From Mantamonas sphyraenae (taxonomy: Eukaryota > CRuMs > Mantamonadidae), in assembly GCA_026936335.1 (NCBI GenBank), contig JAPMXV010000043.1:62001-126000 (forward strand): a stretch of 64,000 nt of DNA. The letters run 5' to 3'. The notes below the pieces were generated by a model, which had not been told where the DNA came from, searched no databases, and saw only the letters and a program-made list of their open reading frames with translations. Below, in pieces: positions 54,149 through 64,000 of the stretch. Both the position numbers and the translations under genes were made by a program. Position 1 is the stretch's first letter, and each line of letters begins with the position of its first letter.

Positions 54149-57100
54149 ATGTCTGAGGAGCAGGTAGGTCGCAGCATGTGGCATATGTGTGTATCGTGTA
54201 TGCGCGTGAATGCATGTGGCAGAAGGAAGGACAGGCAGTGCAGAGGCAGCGTGTGCACAGGGCCGGTCCCGTCAACAAGGGGAACGCCCATGCGCGTTGC
54301 CCCTCTGGAGGTGACGCTTCCCCACGCCGCGCCGCAAGGCCGCAGGGCTGGCTGGGGCAAGCATGCTCGCAACAAACGATGCAAGTCGACCAGCATACGA
54401 GCGCAGCAGCATGGCGCCGAACGTCAGTGCCCAGCAAGAAAGTGATGTGTGGCAACACAAAGCAGCCGTCGACTGCGTTTGTGCTGTGCGGGCTTTTTCT
54501 CGTGCAAACGCGTCGCGTGGCCGGCTGGTATGCTGTCTGTACACCGTCATCACAGGCACAGGCAGTCCTGCAGCGGTCCTGCGGATGTGACCCATGTTGC
54601 GATGCTGTGCACTTTACCCGGCCACGTCCTGGGCCAGAGCAGGAGCGAGCAGCGATGCGCAAAACCCGTTGCTCCGGGACGCATTTTCACCGGTCGTTTT
54701 CTCGCACACGCCCTGCACGCGCGTGCACGCACTGTCCACGCTCCGGGCATCTGCTGCATCCCTTTTACATTCCGTTCCTGCCCAGAAACGCGCAAAGTTT
54801 GCATGCAGACCGTTGCATTTTGGCTGTACAAGCGACGAAAGCTGAAGAATCGCGCGCAAAGTCGCACATTCCTTGACATTGGTCGCAAACGCTCACACAC
54901 GTTCGCACTACACCTTGGAAATCGCACTTGTTTCCGCACGACCTCGCGCACATTGTGCATATCCTTCCCACCACAGAACGAACCCGTTGAAACTCAGCCT
55001 GAAGGTCAGGCCGAGCCTGTGGCTGAGGTTGCTGCAATTCCAGCCGAGGAGCACACTGAGGAGCAGGACGAGCCCGAGGCCCCTGCTGAGGAGGAGCCTG
55101 AGCCCGAGGCACCCGCTGAGGAGGAGCCTGAGCCCGAGGCACCCGCTGAGGAGGAGCCTGAGCCCGAGGCACCCGCTGAGGAGGAGCCTGAGCCCGAGGC
55201 ACCCGCTGAGGAGGAGCCTGAGCCCGAGGCACCCGCTGAGGAGCCTGAGCCTGAACCCCGAGGAGGAGCCTGAGCCCGAAGAGGAGCCTGAGCCCGAAGC
55301 TGCCCCTGAAGAGGAGCCTGAGCCCGAAGAGGAGCCTGAGCCCGAAGCTGCCCCTGAGGAGGAGCCTGAGCCCGAGGAGGAGCCTGAGCCCGAAGCTGCC
55401 CCTGAGGAGGAGCCTGAGCCCGAAGCTGCCCCTGAGGAGGAGCCTGAAGCCGAAGAGGAGCCTGAGCCCGAGGAGGAGCCTGAACCCGAACCCGAGGCGG
55501 ATGCCGCTCCAGAGGCCGAGGAGGACGCCGAAGAAGAGGAAGAAGCCGAGCAAGAGCCCGAGGAGGACGCCGAGGAAGAGGAAGAAGACGAGGACGAACC
55601 TGAAGAGGAAGAGGAGGACGAGGCTGACCCTGCAGAGGTCGCCGTCACCCTGGACGAGGAGGTGGACGAGCCCGAACCCCTGGAGGAGGAGGAGTATGAC
55701 GATGGCGAGCTCCCCGTGCTCAAGAACCCGCCCAAGGTCGTGCCCAAGGGCAAACGCGCGTTCCCCAGCCGCTTCGGACGCACGATCCCCGACGCCAAGA
55801 AGCACCGCGACGCATACGTGACTGCCGTCGACTTTTGGAACTGGGTGGACGAGACCGACGCATGGTTCCGCAACAAGCACCAGATCGACTACGTTCTCTC
55901 CTACGAGATCCCGCAGAAGAAGGTCAAGAAGAACGACGCGGGCGAGGAGGTCGAGGTCGACTTTACCGACGCCGAAATCAAAAAGTTCAAGAAGCAGCGC
56001 CACCTGCGCGACACCTACCTGGCCATTCTCCAGGCCCGTGGCCTGGAGATTTCCGAGGAGATGTCTCACGACAAGGACGAGGTCTTTGTCAAGATTTACA
56101 TGCCCTTCCACCTGGTCATGCAGGAAGCACAGCGCTTCAAGATCAAGATCGACCTCGTTGAGCCCGACGACTGGGATTCCGAGGAGATGGGCTACGAGTA
56201 CACCTTCTCAGGCGAATTCACCATCCGCGGTCTGCGCGCCGGCAAGTTTGCCTGGCTGCGCACCGACAAGGATGTCGCCGATGCCGAGACAAGCCCTACT
56301 GGCGGCTACGAGAAGCTGTTCCGCGACTCTGTGCGCTCCCTCTTTGTGCGCCAGATGTTGCTCAACGTAGAGTACATGGAGCCCGACCAGTACTTTGAGT
56401 GGACCCCGCTGCCCACCTGCGGCGGCATCCTGCCCGCAGGCGAGGACCCGTCCCAACAGGAGGGGTGGAACAACGTCAACGAGATCAACATCAACGTTCT
56501 CCTCAAGACCGGATGCTTCTCTGCTTGGTTCACCCTGCACGACCGCGAAAAGCTCGACGAGATCCACGAAGACTGGGTGAAGAAGTGGTGGAAGCGCCAG
56601 CGCCTCACCGTTGTCCGCGACTACTTTGGCGAGAAGATCGCTCTCTACTTTGCCTGGATCGGCCACTACACCTCGTGGCTGTGGGCTCCGGCCCTGTTGG
56701 GTTTCATCACTGCGATGGCAGGTTACAGCAAGGCTGTACCGACACCCGACTCGGAGCTGACCATCCCCTTTTGCATCTTCATGTCCCTGTGGGGCACCTT
56801 TTACCTCGAGTATTGGAAGCGTGACCAGAACATGTGGGCGTACTTGTGGGACACCGAAGACTTTGAAAACAACGAACAAGCCCGCCCAGAGTTCTACGGC
56901 GACGTGGTCAAGTCCCCCGTCACCTCGGAAAACATGATAGACTACCCCGGATGGCGCCGCAACCTCAAGTATGCTGCTGGCGGCGTTAGCATCCTGGTAG
57001 CGCTGGCCGTCGTGCTCATCTCTGTCGTTGGCATCATCATCTACCGCATTGTGATTGCCTCCAACCCAGAGACGTCCCGCCTCACCTTTACCGGTGGTGT

Positions 57101-58352
57101 CATCAACGCCATTGCGATCAACACGTTGAACTTTGCGTACGGCAAGCTTGCCGTCACGCTGAACAACTGGGAGAACCACCGCACGCAGACGGAGTACGAG
57201 GACAAGCTCATCTTCAAGACGTTCCTCTTCCAGTTCATCAACTCCTACTTGGTGCTGTTCTACATTGCCTATTTCAAGCAGAACGCCCAGTTCTTTGGCT
57301 TTACCGACACCTGCGCAGGCGGCGACTGCCTCGACGAAGTGTCTTCCCAGCTCGGCTCCATCCTGCTCACCAAGATCGTGGTGGGTAACGCCCAGGAGGT
57401 GGGCGTGCCGTACATCAAGTCCTTCTTCCGTGCTCGCTCGGAGGGAGGAGTCGACGAGATGACCCCGATCGAGGCCCAGGCCAAGATGGAGCCGTATGAG
57501 GACACGTTTGGCGAGTACAACGAGATTGTCATCCAGTTCGGATACATCACGCTGTTTGTGGCCGCCTTCCCGCTGGCCCCGCTGGCCGCCTTGGGCAACA
57601 ACATTGTGGAAATCCGCCTGGACGCCTACAAGCTGTGCAAGGTGCACCGCCGCCCGCCCCCCCTGATGGCCCAGGACATTGGTACCTGGTACACCATCCT
57701 GGAGATGATGTCTGTGCTGGCTGTGATCACCAACTCGCTGATCATCTCCTTCACCTCGGCTGTCCTGCGCGACCTGGAGTTCCGCTGGCGCTTCTGGATC
57801 AGTCTGGGCATCGAGCATATTGTCATTCTGCTCAAGGTGGCCATTGCTGAGGCCGTGGACGACGTGCCCGAGGAGGTTTCGCTCAAGAAGCAGCGTCAGG
57901 AGTACCAGCAAGTGATGGCCTTCAAGAAGCTCACCGGTGTCGAGGATGGCTACGACACGGAGGAAGAGTTGGAAATGGATGCTGGAGACGACGAGGACGA
58001 CCTCGTGCGCTCCTACTTCCTGCTGGACAGTTGGAAGATCCACCCGAGCCGCCAACTGGGTGGAGACAGCATCCCCATGCCCACGGACGACAACCCCGAT
58101 GCCACCGCCCTGCGCCCCTACACCACCATCCAGTTTGCTGTCGAGGACTGGGATTACGACTGCGATGAGGAGGAGATGCAGCAGTTGGCTGAAAGCGAAG
58201 GCAACGACTGCTACTTTGAGCGCAAGGTGCTCAAGGAGTTCCTCGCCGACCTCTACGCTACGCGTGCCGAGGCCAAGATTGACGAGCTGTACGACGCCGA
58301 GCTGTTCCCATGCTACGATCTGGAGACCCTGGAGCCGACCATCAAGGCCTGA
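54149..58352 (+). CDS. Anoctamin (TMEM16) family membrane protein 2 with Glu/Pro repeat
   Basis: Two exons: 54149-54163 (only MSEEQ; donor GTAGGT) and 54977-58352, about 1,129 residues. The membrane core parallels anoctamin 1: VRDYFGEKIALYFAWIGHYT, NWENHRTQTEYED, YNEIVIQFGYITLFVAAFPL, NNIVEIRLDAYKL, with the same candidate Ca2+ ligands. The ~200-residue N-terminal extension is an acidic Glu/Pro/Ala repeat (EEEPEPEAPA units) absent from anoctamin 1. The frame breaks inside the repeat at the CCCC of 55256-55259; dropping one C restores it, so the N-terminal and membrane parts belong together. The 813-bp first intron is the longest in the window. The tiny first exon is supported by frame, ATG and splice signals but not by homology. 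Tandem-duplication origin with anoctamin 1 is likely. Confidence 0.85.
55060..55490 (+). repeat. Glu/Pro/Ala-coding tandem repeat
   Basis: Repeated 30-bp units (gaggagcctgagcccgaggc followed by acccgctgag) at 55085-55235, then shorter gaggagcctgagcccgaa variants to about 55490. They encode acidic EEPEPEAPAE-type repeats at the N-terminus of anoctamin 2. The repeat contains the CCCC frame break. Confidence 0.9.
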
Positions 58353-58581
58353 TCCACACGAACCCCTGCAGAAACATCGACAACAATTCTCGTTGCGGTT
58401 GCAACAACAAATGCACCTGCTCGCATTCCGTGCCTCTCTCTTCCGTCATCTCATCCACACGCCTCTGTTGGTCCTGTGGCTGTTGTCTGCGTTGCGTTGC
58501 GAAGCGCGAAGCGCGCCCACTGCTCCACTTGAAATCTTGGCTCAACCCAATTTTCTCTTCTTGCAAACCCAATCGCCAATC

Positions 58582-60149
58582 ATGTCCAAGTTGATGGTCA
58601 GCGTAAGTGGAATCCGTGGCATTGTGGGCGACACGCTCAAGCCGGCAACGATTGAAAAGTACGTCAGCGCGTTTGCCGCCCTGGTGCGCTCGGATGCAGA
58701 CAAGGAAGGCGCCAAGATCATTCTCGGCGCAGACAGCCGCATCTCTGGTCCGTGGGTGGTGCGTATGGTCGAGTCGCTGCTGATGGCCTTTGGTTTCACG
58801 GTGGTGAACATCGGCGTCGTGCCAACGCCGACGGTCCAGTTTATTGTGCAACAGTACGAGGCCGCAGCAGGCATCGTCGTAACCAGTTCGCACAACCCCA
58901 TCGAGTGGAATGGTAAGTGAAGCGGAGGGGGAGATCCGAGCAGCCCGTTGGTCGCAAAACAAGGGAGCAGCAAAACGGGCAAGCCCCGGCAAAAAAAGCT
59001 TCCACACGTCACCACACCCTCGGACGGGAACGCTGACGACGACACCCTCGCCGTGACGAACCCCCCCCCCCCCCCCGTACGTGTGCATGGCAACCACGCA
59101 CAGGACTCAAGTTTGTGCACAGCGACGGCCTGTTCTTCACAAAGGAGCGCAACGAGGCAATGTGGAAGCTGGTGGAGGACGGTTTCGACTATCCGTCCTT
59201 CGAGGTGCTTGGAAGCGTGGAGTACGACAACACGGCGGCACAGCAGCACATCGACTTTCTCAAGGGCTTGGAGTACATCAACGTTGAGCAGGTGGCGGCA
59301 CGCAAGTTCAAGGTGGTGCTGGACACAGTGAACGGGGCCGGAGGGCCGATCATGAAGCAGCTGCTCGAAGAGTTTGGCTGCGAAGTGGTGGCTCTGAACA
59401 ACGAGCCCACTGGCAGGTTTTCACACAAGCCTGAACCCATCCCCGAGCATCTGGGCCAGCTGTGCGAAGCTGTGGTGGAGCACCAGGCCGATCTGGGTGT
59501 GGCCACCGATCCAGACGTCGACCGCTGCGTGCTGATTGACGAAACAGGCAAGCCGCTGGGCGAAGAGTACACTCTTTCACTGGCTGTGGAGTTTATGCTT
59601 GGTCACGTGGGCAAGCGAGGCCCCGTATGCAAGAACCTGTCCACTACGCGTGCCGTGGACGACATTGCCGCCAAGTACGACTGCGAGGTGGTGGCCACGG
59701 CTGTGGGTGAGATCAACGTGGCAGCAAAGATGGTGGAGATTGGCTCTGTGATTGGAGGCGAGGGCAATGGCGGCGTCATGCTGCCCGACTGCCACATTGG
59801 GCGCGACGCACCCGTTGCTGCCGTGCTCACACTGCAGCACCTCGCTCTGTTTGACGGTACTCTTAGCCAGCTCAAGGCTTCTCTCCCTCAGTACGAGATT
59901 GCCAAGCTGAAATGCCCGCTGGGCGACATGGACGCCGACGCTGTGATTGACTCGTTCAAGACCAAGTGGCAAGGAAAGGCCAAGATCGACGAAACCGATG
60001 GAGTGCGCATCGACGCTGACTTTGGCTGGGTTCATTTGCGCAAGTCCAACACGGAACCGATTGTGCGTGTTATTGGCGAGAGTGGCACAGAGGAAACCAG
60101 CCTCGAGATGTGTGAGCGCTTCATGGCCGAGCTCCTGGCGAACGCTTGA
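58582..60149 (+). CDS. Bacterial-type phosphohexomutase (phosphoglucosamine/phosphomannomutase family)
   Basis: Two exons: 58582-58912 and 59104-60149 (donor GTAAGT, phase 1), 458 residues. All four alpha-D-phosphohexomutase loops are present: the active-site serine in VTSSHNPIEWNGLKF, the metal loop DPDVDR, the sugar-binding GEGNGGV and the phosphate-binding RKSNTEPIVRV. The N-terminus MVSVSGIRGIVGDTL and the IEWNGLKF wording resemble bacterial GlmM-like enzymes, especially those of the Bacteroidetes type, more than eukaryotic PGM1, PMM2 or PGM3. Bacterial gene transfer followed by intron gain is a fair inference. It interconverts hexose 1- and 6-phosphates; the preferred sugar is unknown. 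The intron holds a 16-C run. The last 29 bases overlap the end of the convergent minus-strand gene. Confidence 0.88.
59061..59076. repeat. Poly-C tract (16 C)
   Basis: Uninterrupted run of 16 C residues upstream of the 3' splice site in the single intron of the phosphohexomutase gene. Length may be uncertain in an assembly. Confidence 0.85.
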
Positions 60150-61561
60150 GCAGAGAAGCCATGCCTGTGCCTGCATCCTCCTCCAGTGTGGTGTTGAGCA
60201 CAAAACAAACACTTGCTTCCAGCGCCTCCACATCCACATCCAACCGCAACGCAAGTGTGCACGCGTCAAGGACGCCCTGCATCTCGTCTGGCGCCACAAC
60301 CAAGCACGCTGTTAGCATGACCCCCAGCAACAAATGCACCAAGCGACTCACATAGTCTTCCACTGCGTCATGTTGACTGTCCAGGCCGACGAGAAAATCG
60401 CCCACCGTTTCGGCCTGCGCATAACTCAAGTCCAAGAGCAGACATGCCACCACGTACACATTGGACTTGACAGCATATCCCCCCGTGCATGGTCCATGCA
60501 GCAACAATTTTTCCAGGATATCGATTGGCAGTGTGCGCACCACGTCATAGTGCACCACATCCAAGACGGCCGACTCGGCAACCGCCACGCTGCTTGGATC
60601 CACCTGAATGTTTCCATAGGTGATGAGGTCGGCATGGCTCATCCCTTCCGAACTGTCCAGCTGTGAATTTGCCGGTGCCGTGTCAATAAGTCAGTAAAAT
60701 CTTTGTCCACGTCCTCGGCGCGACCTCAGTTGACTACCTTGTGCACCACTGCCAAACATCCTGCAATGACAAGCTCAGCTACGGCAAGAACCTCGACGCA
60801 CACCTGAGTTTCGTCTGCGGACGGTGTGCTGGGCGAATGTGGGAAGGGTCAGCGGTGTTGGTTCGGTTGCGTTCCTGATGTCGCACTCACCCGTTTGCTT
60901 GAATTGCTTCGAGCACCAGAGCAGACCACGCTTCCAGAGGCGTACTGCGGGAGCACAGGACATCTCCATCGTGGTTGCACACCTGAACCGGCTGGTCATG
61001 TTTGAAAATGGGCATGAGGCCGTGCACACCATCGGCGCACCCATGATCCAAGTTCTCAGCCTCTTCTTGCTCTTCCGCCTTGCGTTCACTCCACCCTACT
61101 CCACTGCCCATCTCGGCCTTGCAAAGTGCATGCCTGAGCTCCTCCATGCACTGAACCAGCAATGACCACGCGTGTTGGCGCGTACGGCTGCTCCCGTCGC
61201 TGTACACACTCACTTGCCACAATCGAGTGCGCCACATGCCTGGTTGCTGGACAAAGGCACCCAGAACCGCTTTCGCCACTCGGTGTGTCTGCAGCTCCTC
61301 CTTCCAATGCATACCGACGCAGACTGTGGCGTGAGTTGTGCCATCCTCGCTCTCAAGGTTACCATACTCCAGGGGCAGGCTTTCCTGGACACTACGGTAC
61401 CAGGAAGCTCCTACGAGAGCATCCATCCGGCCGCTGCGCATGCTCTCTGCAACAAGCATGCTGAAGGTATCTGCTGCGTCTTCATTGCCTGTTTCACCGC
61501 GGCCTTGTCCCTCACTCTCTTTGCCACTGTCCTGCAGGAATAAGGTCACACGTGAACTCAT
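60121..61561 (-). CDS. Protein of unknown function
   Basis: Three-exon model: 61561-60891, 60828-60738 and 60660-60121 (donors GTGAGT and GTAGTC), 433 residues, in frame throughout. I do not recognise the family. The first exon is acidic and polar, then globular with alternating hydrophobics (TTHATVCVGMHW; LVQCMEELRHAL). Exon 2 is short and hydrophobic (VCVEVLAVAELVIAGCLAVV). Exon 3 has a mixed alpha/beta look (GNIQVDPSSVAVAESAVLDVV; GGYAVKSNVYVVACLLLDL). A faint resemblance to the RNase PH-fold exosome subunits (two-layer alternation, conserved-looking Asp in IQVDPS) is not strong enough to name it. No signal peptide is present. The stop lies inside the 3' end of the convergent phosphohexomutase gene. 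The start is 60 bp from the stop of the GDPD gene. Confidence 0.55.
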
Positions 61562-61621
61562 TGTGTGGGGATTGTGACACGCACAAGAAACAACGTTGGG
61601 GTCGTCGGCGCGGGTGTCCGG

Positions 61622-63997
61622 TCAATCGCCCTTTTCCGCTGCCAGCGTGCGACTGAGATGACCGACGTGATCCGCAATCACTGCATCGACTCCCATTCGC
61701 AGTTGCATCTTTGTGATTTTGCGGTCGTTGTTCATGCCTCCGTACGTGAACAGCAGGAGACCGCTTTGTTTCACAGCCTGAATCAGAATTGGCGAGTCGA
61801 CAAAGATGTCGCTGAGTGAAACGATGCCTGGCAAGTGAAAGCGCCTTGCAAACGCAACCGCTTGCTGGAGCGACTGCATGCGCGTATCGTAGTACGTGAT
61901 GGAGCCTGCCGTGGTCAGGAAGAACACAGGAAACTGGGGTTGCTTCAGACTTGCGGCAATGCACAGATCCGGATCGAATGATGAAAAGATGATGTTGCGG
62001 CGCTTTTCCTGCACCTTGTCAAACACAACCTTGAGGGTCAGATCCACGAATTCGTTGCGTTCCAACACGTGAAGGCCTGCCGTTTCGGTGGTCTCATCGG
62101 CTGGGTACTTGAGTTCGATGTTGAAGCCTGTTTTTTGAGGCACCTTGTCAAACACCTCGGCCAGCGTCGGGAAGGAGTCGTGAATGGACACCACATGACC
62201 TCGTTCCTTGTGCTTTTGCGTTTCTGTGTCTGCCTCGAGTGCGCCGTCGGCTGGCACAAAGTCTCGGTCCCTGTCCACTGTGACGCGCTGGCCCTGTGAA
62301 CCACTTGACTGCTCGCCTTCCGATGCGGTCGAATCTTCGCCGCCACTGATGCTGTTGTTGCTGCTGCTACTGACGGTGCCGCCGTCAAACTCGAGGGCCG
62401 CTGCCTTGCTTGCTGCGGCACGAGCGGCTTGCTTGCCCTTGGCTCGTCGTGCATCTTGCTTGCGCTTGGACAAGTTGCGACGTGGTGGCGTGCCCATGCG
62501 AGAGTTGCTGAGTTCCGAGTCGGAATTGATGCTGCCCGAGCCTTCGCCGTCGCTGTCGCTCAGGTCGCCCTGGGACTGGGTAGTACGCAAGTCAAACTCT
62601 GCGTGACTGGCGCGTCGTTTGACAAAATCCTTTGTGCGTGGCAACCAGCGCTTCTTGTCCGTGTGGCTGTTGGCTTTGCCCGTGACGGAGGTGCTGCCCA
62701 GGCTTTTGAACTGCTCCAGGGTGAGCTGGCCCACACTGACGCCCATGCCCAATTCCTGGACGTACATGTTGTGATAGATGACAGGCACCTTGTCCTTCGT
62801 GAACTGGACGTCAAACTCGACGTACTCGGCACCCAGGTCCGAGGCGGTCACAAAGCTGAGCAGTGTGTTTTCCTGCACGTGGCTGCGATGGTACTTGCCC
62901 ACCTTTGCGGAGCGGTTCGCGCCATAGCCACGATGGCCAATGAGCTTGATCTTGGAGGTACGAAACGAGTCGAGGAGCACGTGGGAGATGTCAAAGTTGC
63001 CAATGTCGGGCGTGGGCGTAATGACGAAATACTGGAAAGTGAAGTAGCCCACGACGTCGAGCTCGGGGCTGATGATGGCTCGTTTGATGGTTCCTCGCTT
63101 GTCCTTCATGTCCTCCGGGATGATGTGCACTTTGCCCAGGATGGCGGGTGAATCGTTGGGCAGCACCTCGATGACGAGGTTGGTCAGCTGCTCAAAGGTG
63201 TCACCAGGCATTTTGAGCAGATTCTGCCGGTGCGGGTCGCTGGCACTGATGCTCATGGTGTAAGGTTTGCTGAGGGGCACGTTGGACGAGACGACCACCT
63301 TGCCCTCAAAGGGTTCGTCGGTGTTGAGGAGCTGCACAGGAGGAGGCACCTCGCCGTACATGCGCTTCAGTGCACCCAATTGGTCGCCCAGCATGAGGTG
63401 CAGCTGGTAGGAGTTGAGAAGCCAGCCTGCAGTGGAGACGTACTCGGAGGATTCGTCGAGGACGTCCACCTCGCGTTCATCGCTCACGTCGTCCTCCACG
63501 TTGCTGCCGCGGTCGCCATTGACGTTGCACTCTTCGCGTGGGAGGAAGCCATACACGCCGTCGTCCCTCACAGTGGTCTCTGTGTCGAGAGCACACAGGT
63601 CCACCTTTCGGCTGCCCGGAATGGTTTCCCAGTTGACCAGGGCACGTCCGTACCCACGCACCATGTACTTGTAGCGCACTACGTGGCTACCTGCGTCCAG
63701 TTTGTCTTGTGGGATGGCAAACAGCACGGTGGCCGTCCAAACATTGTAATCGGGGCGCGTGTTTGCGCCGCTGTCACCATCCAGAGCTGTGTCGTCGTCC
63801 ATGGTGTGCCTCATCATCACCAAGCTCTTGAGGGGGTTCCACTTGCCCAGGATGGGGTCCTCCCCCACAATACACACCTGGCGGCCGGGCTTTGTTTTCG
63901 CCCTCACAATAAAGTGCACTGTGCGCACATTGGTCATTTCCTGATCGTCCACGAGCTCGTCCACGTCCATGGACAGGGTGCTGTTGCTGCGCACCAT
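61622..63997 (-). CDS. CBM20 starch-binding / glycerophosphodiesterase protein (GPCPD1-like)
   Basis: 791 residues in one exon, starting MVRSNSTL; the codon before it is open, so the true start could lie outside the window. Residues ~20-150 form a CBM20 domain (VHFIVRAKTKPGRQVCIVGED, LGKWNP, VWTATVLF, WETIPGSR), which binds starch or glycogen. The C-terminal half is a GDPD TIM barrel: LIGHRGYG, QENTLLSF, GAEYVEFDVQFTKD, VIYHN, and NIELKYP, with the catalytic His/Glu/Asp motifs present. The same pairing occurs in GPCPD1/GDE5, a cytosolic glycerophosphocholine phosphodiesterase. A ~110-residue Ser/Gly/Asp-rich insert splits the barrel between KRW and VSIHDS; the animal protein has a shorter insert there, as far as I recall. 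Binding to polyglucan may tether choline release to carbohydrate stores. Confidence 0.88.
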   Translation of the reverse strand: MVRSNSTLSMDVDELVDDQEMTNVRTVHFIVRAKTKPGRQVCIVGEDPILGKWNPLKSLVMMRHTMDDDTALDGDSGANTRPDYNVWTATVLFAIPQDKLDAGSHVVRYKYMVRGYGRALVNWETIPGSRKVDLCALDTETTVRDDGVYGFLPREECNVNGDRGSNVEDDVSDEREVDVLDESSEYVSTAGWLLNSYQLHLMLGDQLGALKRMYGEVPPPVQLLNTDEPFEGKVVVSSNVPLSKPYTMSISASDPHRQNLLKMPGDTFEQLTNLVIEVLPNDSPAILGKVHIIPEDMKDKRGTIKRAIISPELDVVGYFTFQYFVITPTPDIGNFDISHVLLDSFRTSKIKLIGHRGYGANRSAKVGKYHRSHVQENTLLSFVTASDLGAEYVEFDVQFTKDKVPVIYHNMYVQELGMGVSVGQLTLEQFKSLGSTSVTGKANSHTDKKRWLPRTKDFVKRRASHAEFDLRTTQSQGDLSDSDGEGSGSINSDSELSNSRMGTPPRRNLSKRKQDARRAKGKQAARAAASKAAALEFDGGTVSSSSNNSISGGEDSTASEGEQSSGSQGQRVTVDRDRDFVPADGALEADTETQKHKERGHVVSIHDSFPTLAEVFDKVPQKTGFNIELKYPADETTETAGLHVLERNEFVDLTLKVVFDKVQEKRRNIIFSSFDPDLCIAASLKQPQFPVFFLTTAGSITYYDTRMQSLQQAVAFARRFHLPGIVSLSDIFVDSPILIQAVKQSGLLLFTYGGMNNDRKITKMQLRMGVDAVIADHVGHLSRTLAAEKGD

Positions 63998-64000
63998 GCT

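Noticed and set aside
55060-55490. Possible CRISPR-like or structural repeat array
   Set aside because: The repeats are contiguous, without unique spacers, and encode an in-frame Glu/Pro protein repeat.
1-64000. tRNA or rRNA genes
   Set aside because: No cloverleaf B-box pattern or rRNA-like segment was recognised; a tRNA scan was not possible.

Overview
The window is nuclear DNA from a free-living unicellular eukaryote. Genes lie on both strands 20-250 bp apart. Many are cut by short GT-AG introns (about 60-400 bp; one of 813 bp), often rich in CA. TGA is the usual stop, and one gene is more than 18 kb long. The gene set (Slo-type K+ channel, tandem RasGAP, anoctamins, CBM20-GDPD, filamin-repeat surface protein, plant-like nudix and SDIR1-like RING proteins) does not point to one named lineage. 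I would call it a GC-rich protist and not name a species.

Layout. 1-3.4 kb: the 3' part of a Slo K+ channel, a secreted pterin-dehydratase-like protein, and a SUMO-targeted RING ubiquitin ligase. 3.4-9.8 kb: one intronless 2,078-codon gene whose product combines an XPG/FEN-type PIN nuclease domain with a C-terminal Fanzor (eukaryotic TnpB) RuvC nuclease. A cluster of perfect hairpins lies just 3' of it, where a guide (omega) RNA would sit. This is the best candidate for an undescribed system. 9.8-10.6 kb: no gene seen. 10.6-18.0 kb: a tandem RasGAP / leucine-rich-repeat scaffold with a new-looking helical repeat. 18.1-20.8 kb: a twin CX9C protein, an SDIR1-like RING ligase and a nudix hydrolase, tightly packed. 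20.9-23.4 kb: an RIIa-like / IQ-array / nocturnin-like fusion. 23.5-42.4 kb: one giant membrane protein (about 6,064 residues) with LamG, about 15 filamin-type repeats, IPT, about 18 beta repeats, a Cys-rich EGF-like region and a multi-pass membrane domain. 42.5-64 kb: PFKFB, anoctamin 1, cytochrome P450 reductase, GH31 glucosidase, a PLP aminotransferase, anoctamin 2 with an acidic Glu/Pro repeat, a bacterial-type phosphohexomutase, an unrecognised protein and a GPCPD1-like CBM20-GDPD.

Functional themes are inferred only: calcium and membrane signalling (Slo, two anoctamins, IQ array), Ras signalling and adhesion-like surface proteins, ubiquitin/SUMO control, and sugar metabolism (PFKFB, GH31, phosphohexomutase, starch-binding GDPD).

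Four reading-frame breaks occur in otherwise intact long genes (near 14,909, 27,160, 33,870 and 55,257). Three are explained by one extra base and one by an extra GT. They are either assembly errors or real frameshifts. Exon boundaries were worked out by eye from splice signals and frame continuity.
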